From Reticulitermes speratus (lineage: Eukaryota > Arthropoda > Insecta > Blattodea > Rhinotermitidae), in contig JAJKFL010000006.1 of NCBI GenBank assembly GCA_021186555.1, positions 1,971,501 through 2,035,500 of the forward strand: a stretch of DNA of 64,000 nucleotides, read 5' to 3'. How positions within the stretch are numbered: the first letter of the stretch is position 1; each line of letters starts with the position of its first letter. The position numbers and the translations under genes were made by a program. The notes beneath the pieces were generated by a model. The model was not told where the DNA came from, did no database searches, and saw only the letters and a list, made by a program, of their open reading frames with translations. Positions 48,247 through 61,600 of this stretch are shown piece after piece.

Positions 48247-50184
48247 GTAAGATATGGCGGATGTGACGTGTGTAGTCAGGCAGTGCTTAGGTGTAAGATA
48301 TGGCAGATGTGACGTGTGTAGTAAGGCAGTGCTTAGGCGCAAGATATGGCAGATGTGGCGTGTGTAGTCAGGCAGTGCTTAGGTGTAAGATATGGCAGAT
48401 GTGACGTGTGTAGTAAGGCAGTGCTTAGGTGTAAGTTATTGCAGATGTGACGTGTGTAGTAAGGCAGTGCTTAGGTGTAAGATATGGCAGATGTGACGTG
48501 TGTAGTCTGGCAGTGCTTAGGTGTAAGATATGGCAGATGTGACGTGTGTAGTAAGGCAGTGCTTAAGTGTAAGATATGGCAGATGTGACGTGTGTAGTAA
48601 GGCAGTGCTTAGGTGTAAGATATGGCAGATGTGACGTGTGTAGTAAGGCAGTGCTTAGGTGTAAGATATGGCAGATGTGACGTGTGTAGTCTGGCAGTGC
48701 TTAGGTGTAAGATATGGCAGATTGTGACGTGGTGTAGTAAGGCAGTGCTTAAGTGTAAGATATGGCAGATGTGACGTGTGTAGTAAGGCAGTGCTTAGGT
48801 GTAAGATATGGCAGATGTGACGTGTGTAGTAAGGCAGTGCTTAGGTGTAAGATATGGCAGATGTGACGTGTGTAGTAAGGCAGTGCTTAGTTGTAAGATA
48901 TGGCAGATGTGACGTGTGTAGTAAGGCAGTGCTTAGGTGTAAGATATGGCAGATGTGACGTGTGTAGTAAGGCAGTGCTTAGTTGTAAGATATGGCAGAT
49001 GTGACGTGTGTAGTAAGGCAGTGCTTAGGTGTAAGATATGGCAGATGTGACGTGTGTAGTAAGGCAGTGCTTAGGTGTAAGATATGGCAGATGTGACGTG
49101 TGTAGTCAGGCAGTGCTTAGGTGTAAGATATGGCAGATGTGACGTGTGTAGTAAGGCAGTGCTTAGGTGTAAGATATGGCAGATGTGACGTGTGTAGTCA
49201 GGCAGTGCTTAGGTGTAAGATATGGCAGATGTGACGTGTGTAGTCAGGCAGTGCTTAGGTGTAAGATATGGCAGATATGACGTGTGTAGTAAGACAGTGC
49301 TTAGGTGTAAGATATGGCAGATGTGACGTGTGTAGTAAGGCAGTGCTTAGGTGTAAGATATGGCAGATATGACGTGTGTAGTAAGGCAGTGCTTAGGTGT
49401 AAGATATGGCAGATGTGACGTGTGTAGTAAGGCAGTGCTTAGGTGTAAGATATGGCAGATGTGACGTGTGTAGTAAGGCAGTGCTTAGTTGTAAGATATG
49501 GCAGATGTGACGTGTGTAGTAAGGCAGTGCTTAGGTGTAAGATATGGCAGATGTGACGTGTGTAGTAAGGCAGTGCTTAGGTGTAAGATATGGCAGATGT
49601 GACGTGTGTAGTAAGGCAGTGCTTAGGTGTAAGATATGGCAGATGTGACGTGTGTAGTCAGGCAGTGCTTAGGTGTAAGATATGGCAGATGTGACGTGTG
49701 TAGTCAGGCAGTGCTTAGGTGTAAGATATGGCAGATGTGACGTGTGTAGTAAGACAGTGCTTAGGTGTAAGATATGGCAGATGTGACGTGTGTAGTAAGG
49801 CAGTGCTTAGGTGTAAGATATGGCAGATATGACGTGTGTAGTAAGGCAGTGCTTAGGTGTAAGATATGGCAGATGTGACGTGTGTAGTAAGGCAGTGCTT
49901 AGGTGTAAGATATGGCAGATATGACGTGTGTAGTAAGGCAGTGCTTAGGTGTAAGATATGGCAGATGTGACGTGTGTAGTAAGGCAGTGCTTAGGTGTAA
50001 GATATGGCAGATGTGACGTGTGTAGTAAGGCAGTGCTTAGGTGTAAGATATGGCAGATATGACGTGTGTAGTAAGGCAGTGCTTAGGTGTAAGATATGGC
50101 AGATGTGACGTGTGTAGTAAGGCAGTGCTTAGGTGTAAGTTATGGCAGATGTGGTGTGTGTAGTAAGGCAGTGCTTAGGTGTAA
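48247..50184. repeat. 46-bp minisatellite (about 42 copies)
   Basis: Units of 46 bp containing GATATGGCAGATGTGACGTG and GGCAGTGCTTAGGTGTAA. Three main variants (GTAGTAAGG, GTAGTCAGG, GTAGTCTGG) recur in patterned order, for example the runs at 49100-49440 and 49640-49900, pointing to multi-unit duplication. Expanded from the seed present once or twice in block A. Confidence 0.95.
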
Positions 50185-50455
50185 ATGTTGTACTGGTAAT
50201 AAAAAATCTGTAACAATTGACGTTGCAGGGTTATGATTTAAATTTAATGGATGTTTAGTGTAGCAAAAATACACTTACATTAATAAGGTGATGAAACTTG
50301 CTTGAATATTTACATTATGTTTATCGAAATATAAAGTCACGTTTCACAAATATAATTTTACTTCAAAAGAGCATAACTGCCATCACAATAAAACTGTTAA
50401 ATTCGTGATGTATTTTGTACTGTGCAAGTTACATTATACAGTACTGCAGTGCAGC
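50185..50455. other. Block A end and a lone 57-bp unit before gene 2 flank
   Basis: 50190-50330 matches 36045-36160 (CTGTAACA, AATTAATAATGTGATGAAA landmarks, diverged). 50415-50455 is one 57-bp unit in the place taken by 48 units in front of gene 1. Confidence 0.7.
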
Positions 50456-52610
50456 ACTGTAATGGCTTTCATATACAGAGAAAAATCCCTTCCTCCATTT
50501 CAGTGGTATGGCGGCGGAAATCTAGCCATACTGGAGAATTCATCAGTGACAAATAAAGGCACTAAAGTACGAACCTATGTACATTCGCAGTCCTGTTGCC
50601 TTCGTTATAAAACCTCCCACGCCACAGCCAGTGTCCGCATACTGACTTGAGCCACAGTTTGCTGATTTGTTACAAACAAATTAGGTAGGCCGCTATTCTG
50701 TGTAAAAATTTCAACTTCTAAACTGAAACAATTCACGCAAGACACCTTAATAACCAAACAGTAATGTAGACAGTTACTTTGTGACTGTATTGGCTGAAAC
50801 ATTGTTAGTAGGACGATCGCTAATGTAAATGGGAAGTTTAGTCAGCAGGCTTTGCTGTTGCGATATGTCAGGTTCTGTCAGTTGTGTTGCTGACGCGTGC
50901 TGATGGTTCGGTTCTTGTGGCATGTGACGCACTTCTGCATGCTTCGAAGTGTCGTGTTGCCTTCATCTTCAGGGTTAAGCAGTCTTGTTGGATTGCAATA
51001 AATTTATGTGTGACATGCTGTGTCTTGGCAGGTAACGTAGCGTTAATGCTGTGTGACTTCAAATGTCTTCCAGGATACTACACAAGAGAATTAGAATTTA
51101 CGTGCTTTTCCTCAGTAAACCAGTAGGATAATGCCTTCAAAAATCCACAATTCTTCCTTCCAGTTACTCACGCACATGCAGTTGTACTAGTCTGTGTAGT
51201 GTAAATAGCTTAACAACAGAGGCTGCATAACATTAGTGACCGTGATGGCTCTTGTTTGTTCATACAGTCACGTGTGACATTGCAGTGCAAGTAAACACGT
51301 GTCTGAAGTGTGATATGAGCAGTGTGACAGCTGACATGTAGTGCATAACATTAGTGACTGTGATGGCTCTTGCTTGTTCATACAGTCACGTGTGACATTG
51401 CAGTGCAAGTAAACACGTGTCTGAAGTGTGATATGAGCAGTGTGACAGCTGACATGTAGTGCATAACATTAGTGACTGTGATGGCTCTTGCTTGTTCATA
51501 CAGTCACGTGTGACATTGCAGTGCAAGTAAACACGTGTCTGAAGTGTGATATGAGCAGTGTGACAGCTGACATGTAGTGCATAACATTAGTGACTGTGAT
51601 GGCTCTTGCTTGTTCATACAGTCACGTGTGACATTGCAGTGCAAGTAAACACGTGTCTGAAGTGTGATATGAGCAGTGTGACAGCTGACATGTACTGCAT
51701 AACATTAGTGACTGTGATGGCTCTTGCTTGTTCATACAGTCACGTGTGACATTGCAGTGCAAGTAAACACGTGTCTGAAGTGTGATATGAGCAGTGTGAC
51801 AGCTGACATGTAGCGCATAACATTAGTGACTGTGATGGCTCTTGCTTGTTCATACAGTCACGTGTGACATTGCAGTGCAAGTAAACACGTGTCTGAAGTG
51901 TGATATGAGCAGTGTGACAGCTGACATGTAGCGCATAACATTAGTGACTGTGATGGCTCTTGCTTGTTCATACAGTCACGTGTGACATTGCAGTGCAAGT
52001 AAACACGTGTCTGTAGTGTGATATGAGCAGCGTGACGGCTGACATGTAGTGCAGGATCCTCAGCAGGTCAGCAGCATTGCACCAGACAGCTTATAGCGTT
52101 ACATTACATGACATTATCCTGTTGACAGGTCTGCATAGGCGTCAGTGAAGACAATGCTGTAACTCCGAAACATTTCGCGATAATTTCGGACTGAGCAAGC
52201 AGCACCACGGATGTCACGACGGCTGTGGTATAATGGCAGTTGGCATCACTGTAGGAACTTCGGTACAGCACTGTGTTGAAATGACAACAATGCTGACTGC
52301 TGCATCGTACTGACGTGACGCCGTACCGGACCTAGGACGTTCCTTGTGTCTGCAGAGCGGCCGTAGGCAGCACTGGACACTTCAGAGTGACAGTGACCAC
52401 CGTGTGCTTCACCTCCTGTTGTTAGTGACCATGAAATTTTATGAGTCAGTGTACTGAAGTTTCGTGTGTTGTCAGATGTTCAGTTCCATGTCAAAATGCT
52501 TTCAAAAGTGCGCCTGTAGAACTTCGGTGTCCCCCAGGCTAAGGCGAGGTGTCCAAACTGCACGCAGTAAACTTCACTACAGACGTTAGATAAGGCGATA
52601 CCTGTACAAG
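50456..52610 (+). other. 5' flank of gene 2, duplicate of gene 1 flank
   Basis: Colinear with 6438-7711 apart from the 118-bp array at 51225-52050. Ends in GTTAGATAAGGCGAT, then ACCTGTACAAG and the gene 2 ATG. An in-frame TAG at 52587-52589 precedes that ATG. No promoter motif could be assigned with confidence. Confidence 0.8.
51225..52050. repeat. 118-bp tandem repeat (7 copies) in gene 2 flank
   Basis: Units begin GCATAACATTAGTGACTGTG at 51225, 51343, 51461, 51579, 51697, 51815 and 51933. They are nearly identical. Gene 1's flank has no copy between the matching flanks (about 7170), so the array arose or was inserted after duplication, or was lost there. Confidence 0.95.
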
Positions 52611-55600
52611 ATGCCGCCTTTCTCAGGAGAAATAACAGTAGATACAGAGCTGAATTTGAGCCACGATAATTTTAAGTATCGCATGGAAGAGTTTTATGAA
52701 AACAAACAATTATCCTCCATTAATCAACTCAATGCAACCCCCGCTTTCCCCACGCCGCATGTCTTAGCCCAGTTTTCCTCCATGGCATACACTGACTACC
52801 AACGCGAAGAGCCTAAACCTCCCGAAGGCTGGAAGTTGCTAACGACAGCATCTCATTATGGGGCAAGCAACGGCTATTTTGGAACCGCCTACTGGCACCC
52901 GGAGCATCAGCAAGTGGTGATTGCTCATCGAGGGACAGAGATTACAAATGACGGTGCTCTTGTAACAGCTATTAAAGGTGTTGTATTTAACAACTACGTT
53001 GATCAAATGAGTTCTGCCAGCACATTTGCTAATAAGGTGGTCGCAGTTATGCAAGAAATAGATCAAGAAAAGGGGGCAAGTTTTGATCTGTTCTTCACCG
53101 GTCACTCGTTAGGGGGTTGGCTGGCGCAAGTCACTACCTTTACCACTAAATACCTTGAAGAGAAAGACGGTACATTTCTTAAAGGAATTAAAAGAGAAGA
53201 TCACGAACCACTTGGAAGCAGCAGTGTCCAAGACACACATAATGTCCGAGACAGTTACCATCCGCACACAGTAGTTTTCGATAGCCCAGGCTGCAAAGAT
53301 ATGTTGTCACATATGACCGACAAATTTGACGTACGCCTTGACGGGCGTTCCATTGACTTACAGCACTTAGACATCACTAGTTATCTGTCTGCTCCAAATC
53401 GCATTAATACCTGTAACTCTCATTTAGGGAAAGTCTATAGAATCTTTATTGACTTGTCTCATATGGGCTTCTTCAGTCAACACACTCCATTGTACAATAT
53501 AGCAACACACAGCATAGTTAAAATTGTGGAAGCCTTTGATCCCGAAACGGGGCAAGTACGTATAGACAATGAAGGTAATCCAAAAATACGAGAGGTGGTC
53601 GATTGGCCTGTTAGTGCAGGCTTAACGGGTGGTGCAGAATGGGAAGATTTCTTTGAATGCGCAGAGCATCTTAATAATTACCACACCGAGGTAATGGACA
53701 CTGTCCTTAGCAGAGTGCCCGAGGGTTACAACCAGCTTCGTTATCAAACTAAGGCTTACGACGAATGCGCAAAGAGTCTAAGCATTTTTACACAGGATGA
53801 GCGGGAGTTTCTGGAGCGTTATCGTTGGTTACGTCACGTGCCGGAGTTCTTTACGCCTGAGGATTTATTTTCCGTTTTGAATAATACTGAGGCCCAACAG
53901 GAAGCTGAACAAAAGTTACGAAACTTCGAACTTGGCACTGAACATGTTCGCTGTCCAGACGCTAGCACATTGCAAGCCCTGATTCCCTATGTGAAGCGTT
54001 TGGTTCGACTTTTCCCGCACATGAAAGTGAACATAAAGGACAACTTATCATCACCTCAGATAAGAAGTAGGGTTTATCAATGCGAAACTCAGCTTTATAT
54101 CGAAACGATTCACCAAAGCGCACTTGACTTTAATCCCGACGCTTTGGATTTAAGAGAATTTCTTACTAGTGACCAACAAATTTGGCAGTTACGAATGACT
54201 GATGGGGACGTTTGGACAGGGCTAACCAAGGTTTATCGGGTGTTTCAAAAGACACCCTGTACGGCCAACTGCTACAGTGAAGGTGACTGTACCGTACTGA
54301 AATTAGAGCGGTTGCTAAGGGTCAATCGAATGATAAATTTGAGTAAGTTACTGGCATCAATGGAAAAACCGCACGTACTAATGATTGCTTGCGAGAACAA
54401 TCAGCCAGTTAATGATGAGCTAAGAGACATGTTCAAGGAATTGTTCAATATTCTAAAACAGAAGAAGGCTCTGAAAATCATTCTGACCACGCCATCAGAA
54501 GATAGCACCGCTGCTTTAATACAAGAAACAGCTACAGAAACATTCAGTGAAGGGTTTAAAAGAACAGATGTACAGTTAACTTGGGGCGATTTAACCCTCA
54601 ATTCACAGAGAAAAGTACTAGAGAAGGCAGTAATTTTTCAAGACAGAAGAGTTGCTTTAAATCAACTCACATCTGCTAAATCAGTCACAAAATCCTTTCC
54701 TCTTGCTGATTTGTTACAGGAAACGGAGATTAGAATTGCTGGAAATCCTGTACCGTCTGCTTGCAGTGGTAACAATGAGACGTTCTATATCGATAGAACT
54801 TTTCATCACAACATCGTTATTAGACAGGACATTTCAAGTGATAAAACAGAAGGAAAATTTGCTGATTTACTGGCTAGTAATGAACAGGAATTCAAACAAC
54901 TCTGTCAGCAGAATCCAACGAGTAATGTGCATTGGCTGGTTAAAGACGAGTCAGGGGAACTCTTATGGCAGCAGTCGCAAGGGAATTTAAAGACATTACG
55001 TAAATATATTGATGCACAGAAATCCCACTCTTATGGTCCTAAGGATTTAGACAAGCTTTTGGAGCAAGCAGGGAACCAGAGGGTCATGATAATTGCCGAC
55101 AAAGCAGGAATGGGTAAAAGCACCGTACTGACACAACTGTCTAAAGAAATCAAGGAAAAATTTCCAGCCCATTGGTTGGTGAGAATTAATTTAAATGACT
55201 ATACGGAACTACTCGAGGCTCAGAAAGGAAAGAAGATGGATAAAGAAAGGGTACTTGAATTTGTATCAAAGGAAGTGCTAAAGCTTGAATCCCCTTTAGA
55301 GAAGGAGTTGTTTAAGAAGAACTTTGAAGGAAATGAAACTAAAAAAATATTGATAATGTTGGACGGTTTTGATGAAATCAGTCCGCACTACAAAGAGACG
55401 GTCATTGATATGCTGCAAGTTCTGAAGCAGACTTCGTTAGAGCAGCTGTGGGTCACCACCCGACCCCACCTCAGAGAGGAACTGGAGGACAAGCTACAAC
55501 AGCTGGCCTACACCCTACAGCCCTTCTCCGAAGTCGAGCAAGTTGAATTTCTCAATAAATTCTGGCTTCGAAATGTAAGTCTTGAAGGTACGAATCAAAG

Positions 55601-58600
55601 TCGATTACAAATTTACGCTACAGCATTGATCAGGAAGTTGGCACAGTCAATTAGCGATAAGGACAAAGAGTTCGCCGGCATTCCATTACAAACCCGCATG
55701 CTAGCCGAGGCTTTCGAAGAGGAATTTAAATCATTTAATCAGTCAGAGAAACCCGATCCTGAGTTACCGCACAAGCTAGACTTGCTGGGGTTATACCGAC
55801 GATTTATTGAGAAAAAATACGATGTATATTATGAGGAAAAGTCCAAAACACCAGCAGGTAACATGGCTGCAAAGGAGCAACGAGAACGTAATTTGAAAGG
55901 CATACAATTGGAGCATCAGCTATTAGCCTTAGAGGTGTTGTTTACTGAGGATCAAAGTAGTGACGCATCTACATTTTCAGATCAAGAGTTGGCTAGGATT
56001 GGGATAGCGCAGAGATACCATGAGGGTAAGCCGCAGTTCATCCACCGCACTTTTGCTGAGTATTATGTGGCTGACTTCTTAATGAACCAATTGACAAAGA
56101 GAACTAAACAGCAGATACATGTGCAGGAAATTTTACTCAATAAAGTTTTGTTACGAACAGACTGTCATGTAATTAGAGCCTTTTTGGATGGGTTGTTGGA
56201 AAAATCTAAGCCATCGAAAGATGCCTTGAAAGAGTACGGAGAAATACTCGATGAACAGTGCAATGAGGGAGAAGTACTTGGTCGCCTGAGAGGTGAAAAC
56301 GACACAGCACTAAGCCAAGCAGCGAAAGAAGATAACATTCATATTATTGGATTTTTATTAGACAGCCTAAAATCAGGAGAACATTCAAATGCTCTACGGA
56401 AGATGTTGTTACACACAGGCAAGTATGGCAACACCGTGTTGCATTTAGCAGTAGAAGAAGGCAATTTAGAGATGTTCCAGGCATTATGCAATTGGGCTAA
56501 GGAAGCACAACTAAAACCAAATGAGCTAAGTGAATTGTTACTAGCCAAGGGCAAGTATGGCAACACTGTGTTACATGCAGCAGTATACAGAGGCAATATA
56601 GAGGTATTAGAGGCATTATGGAGTTGGGCTAAGGAAGTAAAACTAAAACCAGATGAGTCAAGTGAATTGTTACTAGCCAAGAACGAGTATGACAACACTG
56701 TGTGGCATGCAGCAGTACACAAAGGCAATATAAAGGTATTAGAGGCATTATGGAGTTGGGCTAAGGAAGTAAAACTAAAACCAGATGAGTCAAGTGAATT
56801 GTTACTAGCCAAGGGCAAGTGTGGCAACACTGTGTGGCATATAGCAGTACACAAAGGCAATATAGATGTATTAAAGGCATTATGGAGTTGGGCTAAGGAA
56901 GCACAACTAGAACCAAATGAGTTAAGTAAATTGTTACTAGCCAAGAACGAGTTGGGCAACACTGTGTTGCATATAGCGGTAGAAGAAGGCAATTTAGAGA
57001 TGTTCCAGGCATTATGCAGTTGGGCTAAGGAAGCACAACTAGAACCAAATAAGAAAAGTGAATTGTTACTAGCCAAGGACAAGTTTGGCAAGACTGTGTT
57101 GCATACAGCAGTAAACAGAGGCAATATAGAGGTATTAAAGGCATTATGGTGTTGGGCTAAGGAAGTAAAACTGAAACCAGATGAATTAAGTACATTGTTA
57201 CTAACCAAGGACATGTATGGCAACACTGTGTTGCATGCAGCAGTATACAGAGGCAATATAGAGGTATTAGAGGCATTATGGAGTTGGGCTAAGGAAGTAA
57301 AACTAAAACCAAATGAGTCAAGTGAATTGCTACTAGCCAAGGACAACTTTGGCAAGACCGTGTTGCATACAGCAGTGAAGAAAGGCAATATAGAGGTATT
57401 AAAGGCATTATGGAGTTGGGCTAAGGAAGTAAAACTGAAACCAGATGAATTAAGTACATTGTTACTAGCCAAGGACATGTATGGCAACACTGTGTTACAT
57501 GCAGCAGTATACAGAGGCAATATAGAGGTATTAGAGGCATTAAGGAGCTGGGCTAAGGAAGTAAAACTAAAACCAGATGAGTCAAGTGAATTGTTACTAG
57601 CCAAGGGCAAGTATGGCAACACTGTGTGGCATATAGCAGTACACAGAGGCAATATAGATGTATTAAAGGCATTATGGAGTTGGGCTAAGGAAGCACAACT
57701 ACAACCAAATGAGTTAAGTAAATTGTTACTAGCCAAGAATGAGTTGGGCAACACTGTGTTGCATATAGCAGTAGAAGATTGCAATTTAGAGATGTTCCAG
57801 GCATTATGGAGTTGGGCTAAGGAAGCACAACTAAAATCAAAAGAGTCAAGTAAATTGTTACTAGCCAAGGGCAAGTATGGCAACACTGTATGGCATGCAG
57901 CAGTACACAGAGGCAATATAGAGGTATTAGAGGCATTATGCAGTTGGGCTAAGGAAGCACAACTAGAACCAAATAAGAAAAGTGAATTGTTACTAGCCAA
58001 GAACGAGTTGGGCAACACTGTGTTGCATATAGCAGTAGAAGAAGGCAATTTAGAGATGTTCCAGGCATTATGCAGTTGGGCTAAGGAAGCACAATTAAAC
58101 CCAAATGAGTCAAGTGAATTGTTACTAGCCAAGGGCAAGTATGGCAACACTGTGTGGCATGCAGCAGTACACAGAGGCAATATAGAGGTATTAGAGGCAT
58201 TATGGAGTTGGGCTAAGGAAGTAAAACTGAAACCAGATGAGTCAAGTGAATTGTTACTAGCCAAGGGCAAGTATGGCAACACTGTGTGGCATGCAGCAGT
58301 ACACAGAGGCAATATAGAGGTATTAGAGGCATTATGGAGTTGGGCTAAGGAAGTAAAACTGATACCAGATGAGTCAAGTAACTTTTTACTAACCAAGAAC
58401 GAGTTGGGCAACACTGTGTTGCATATAGCAGTAGAAGAAGGCAATTTAGAGATATTCAAGGCATTATGGAGTTGGGCTGAGGAAGTAAAACTGAAACCAG
58501 ATGAGTCAAGTGAATTGTTACTAGCCAAGAACGAGTATGGCAACACTGTGTGGCATGCAGCAGTACACAGAGGCAATATAGAGGTATTAGAGGCATTATG

Positions 58601-61600
58601 GAGTTGGGCTAAGGAAGTAAAACTGAAACCAGATGAGTCAAGTAAATTGTTACTAGCCAAGAACGAGTTGGGAAACACTGTGTTGCATGTAGCAGTAGAA
58701 GAAGGCAATTTAGAGATGTTCCAGGCATTATGCAGTTGGGCTAAGGAAGCACAACTAGAACCAAATAAGAAAAGTGAATTGTTACTAGCCAAGAACGAGT
58801 TGGGCAACACTGTGTTGCATATAGCAGTAGAAGAAGGCAATTTAGAGATATTCAAGGCATTATGGAGTTGGGCTAAGGAAGTAAAACTGAAACCAGATGA
58901 GTCAAGTGAATTGTTACTAGCCAAGAACGAGTATGGCAACACTGTGTGGCATGCAGCAGTACACAGAGGCAATATGGAGGTATTAGAGGCATTAAAGAGT
59001 TGGGCTAAGGAAGTAAAACTAAAACCAGATGAGTCAAGTGAATTGTTACTAGCCAAGGGCAAGTATGGCAACACTGTGTGGCATATAGCAGTACACAGAG
59101 GCAATATAGATGTAATAAAGGCATTATGCAGTTGGGCTAAGGAAGCACAACTACAACCAAATGAGTTAAGTAAATTGTTACTAGCCAAGAACGAGTTGGG
59201 AAACACTGTGTTGCATGTAGCAGTAGAAGAAGGCAATTTAGAGATGTTCCAGGCATTATGCAGTTGGGCTAAGGAAGCACAACTAGAACCAAATAAGAAA
59301 AGTGAATTGTTACTAGCCAAGAACGAGTTGGGCAACACTGTGTTGCATATAGCAGTAGAAGAAGGCAATTTAGAGATATTCAAGGCATTATGGAGTTGGG
59401 CTAAGGAAGTAAAACTGAAACCAGATGAGTCAAGTGAATTGTTACTAGCCAAGAACGAGTATGGCAACACTGTGTGGCATGCAGCAGTACACAGAGGCAA
59501 TATGGAGGTATTAGAGGCATTAAAGAGTTGGGCTAAGGAAGTAAAACTAAAACCAGATGAGTCAAGTGAATTGTTACTAGCCAAGGGCAAGTATGGCAAC
59601 ACTGTGTGGCATATAGCAGTACACAGAGGCAATATAGATGTAATAAAGGCATTATGCAGTTGGGCTAAGGAAGCACAACTACAACCAAATGAGTTAAGTA
59701 AATTGTTACTAGCCAAGAACGAGTTGGGCAACACTGTGTGGCATATAGCAGTAGAAGAAGGCAATCTAGAGATGTTCCAGGCATTTTGGAGTTGGGCTAA
59801 GGAAGAACAACTAGAACCAAATAAGAAAAGTGAATTGATACTAGCCAAGAACGAGTTGGGCAACACTGTGTTGCTTATAGCAGTAGAAGAAGGCAATTTA
59901 GAGATGTTCCAGGCATTATGGATTTGGGCTAAGGAAGCACAACTAGAACCAAATAAGAAAAGTGAATTGTTACTAGCCAAGGGCAAGTATGGCAACACTG
60001 TGTTGCATATAGCAGTAGAAGACGGCAATTTAGAGATGTTCCAGGCATTATGCAGTTGGGCTAAGGAAGCACAACTAGAACCAAATAAGAAAAGTGAATT
60101 GTTACTAGCCAAGAACGAGTTGGGCAACACTGTGTGGCATATAGTAGTAGAAGAAGGCAATTTAGAGATGTTCCAGGCATTATGCAGTTGGGCTAAGGAA
60201 GTAAAACTGAAACCAGATGAATTAAGTACATTGTTACTAGCCAGGGACATGTATGGCAACACTGTGTGGCATACAGCAGTAAACAGATGCAACATAGAGT
60301 CATTAGAGGCATTATGGAATTGGGCTAAGGAAGTAAAACTGAAACCAGATGAATTAAGTACATTGTTACTAGCCAAGGACAAGTATGGCAACACTGTGTG
60401 GCATATAGCAGTAGAAGAAGGCAATTTAGAGATGTTCCAGGCATTATGCAGTTGGGCTAAGGAAGCACAACTAAAACCAAATGAGTCAAGTGAATTGTTA
60501 CTAGCCAAGGGCAAGTATGGCAACACTGTGTGGCATGCAGCAGTACACAGAGGCAATATAAAGGTATTAGAGGCATTATGGAGTTGGGCTAAGGAAGTAA
60601 AACTGAAACCAGATGAGTCAAGTGAATTGTTACTAGCCAAGAACGAGTATGGCAACACTGTGTGGCATGCAGCAGTACACAGAGGCAATATAGAGGTATT
60701 AGAGGCATTATGGAGTTGGGCTAAGGAAGTAAAACTAAAACCAGATGAATCAAGTGAATTGTTACTAGCCAAGGGCAAGTATGGCAACACTGTGTGGCAT
60801 ATAGCAGTACACAGAAGCAATATAGATCTATTAAAGGCATTATGGAGTTGGGCTAAGGAAGCACAACTAGAACCAAATGAGTTAAGTAAATTGTTACTAG
60901 CCAAGAACGAGTTGGGCAACACTGTGTTGCATATAGCAGTAGAAGAAGGCAATTTAGAGATGTTCCAGGCATTATGCAGTTGGGCTAAGGAAGCACAACT
61001 AGAACCAAATAAGAAAAGTGAATTGTTACTAGCCAAGGGCAAGTATGGCAACACTGTGTGGCATACAGCAGTACACAGAGGCAATATAGAGGTATTAGAG
61101 GCATTATGGAGTTGGGCTAAGGAAGCACAACTAGAACCAAATGAGTTAAGTAAATTGTTACTAGTCAAGAACGAGTTGGGCAACACTGTGTTGCATATAG
61201 CAGTAAAGGAAGGCAATTTAGAGATGTTCCAGGCATTATGGAGTTGGGCTAAGGAAACACAACTAGAACCAAATAAGAAAAGTGAATTGTTACTAGCCAA
61301 GAACGAGTTGGGCAACACTGTGTTGCATATAGCAGTAGAAGAAGGCAATTTAGAGATGTTCCAGGCATTATGGAGTTGGGCTAAGGAAGCACAACTAGAA
61401 CCAAATAAGAAAAGTGAATTGTTACTAGCCAAGAACGAGTTGGGCAACACTGTGTTGCATATAGCAGTAGAAGAAGGCAATTTAGAGATGTTCCAGGCAT
61501 TATGCAGTTGGGCTAAAGAAGCACAACTAGAACCAAATAAGAAAAGTGAATTGTTACTAGTCAAGGGCAAGTATGGCAACACTGTGTTGCATATAGCAGT

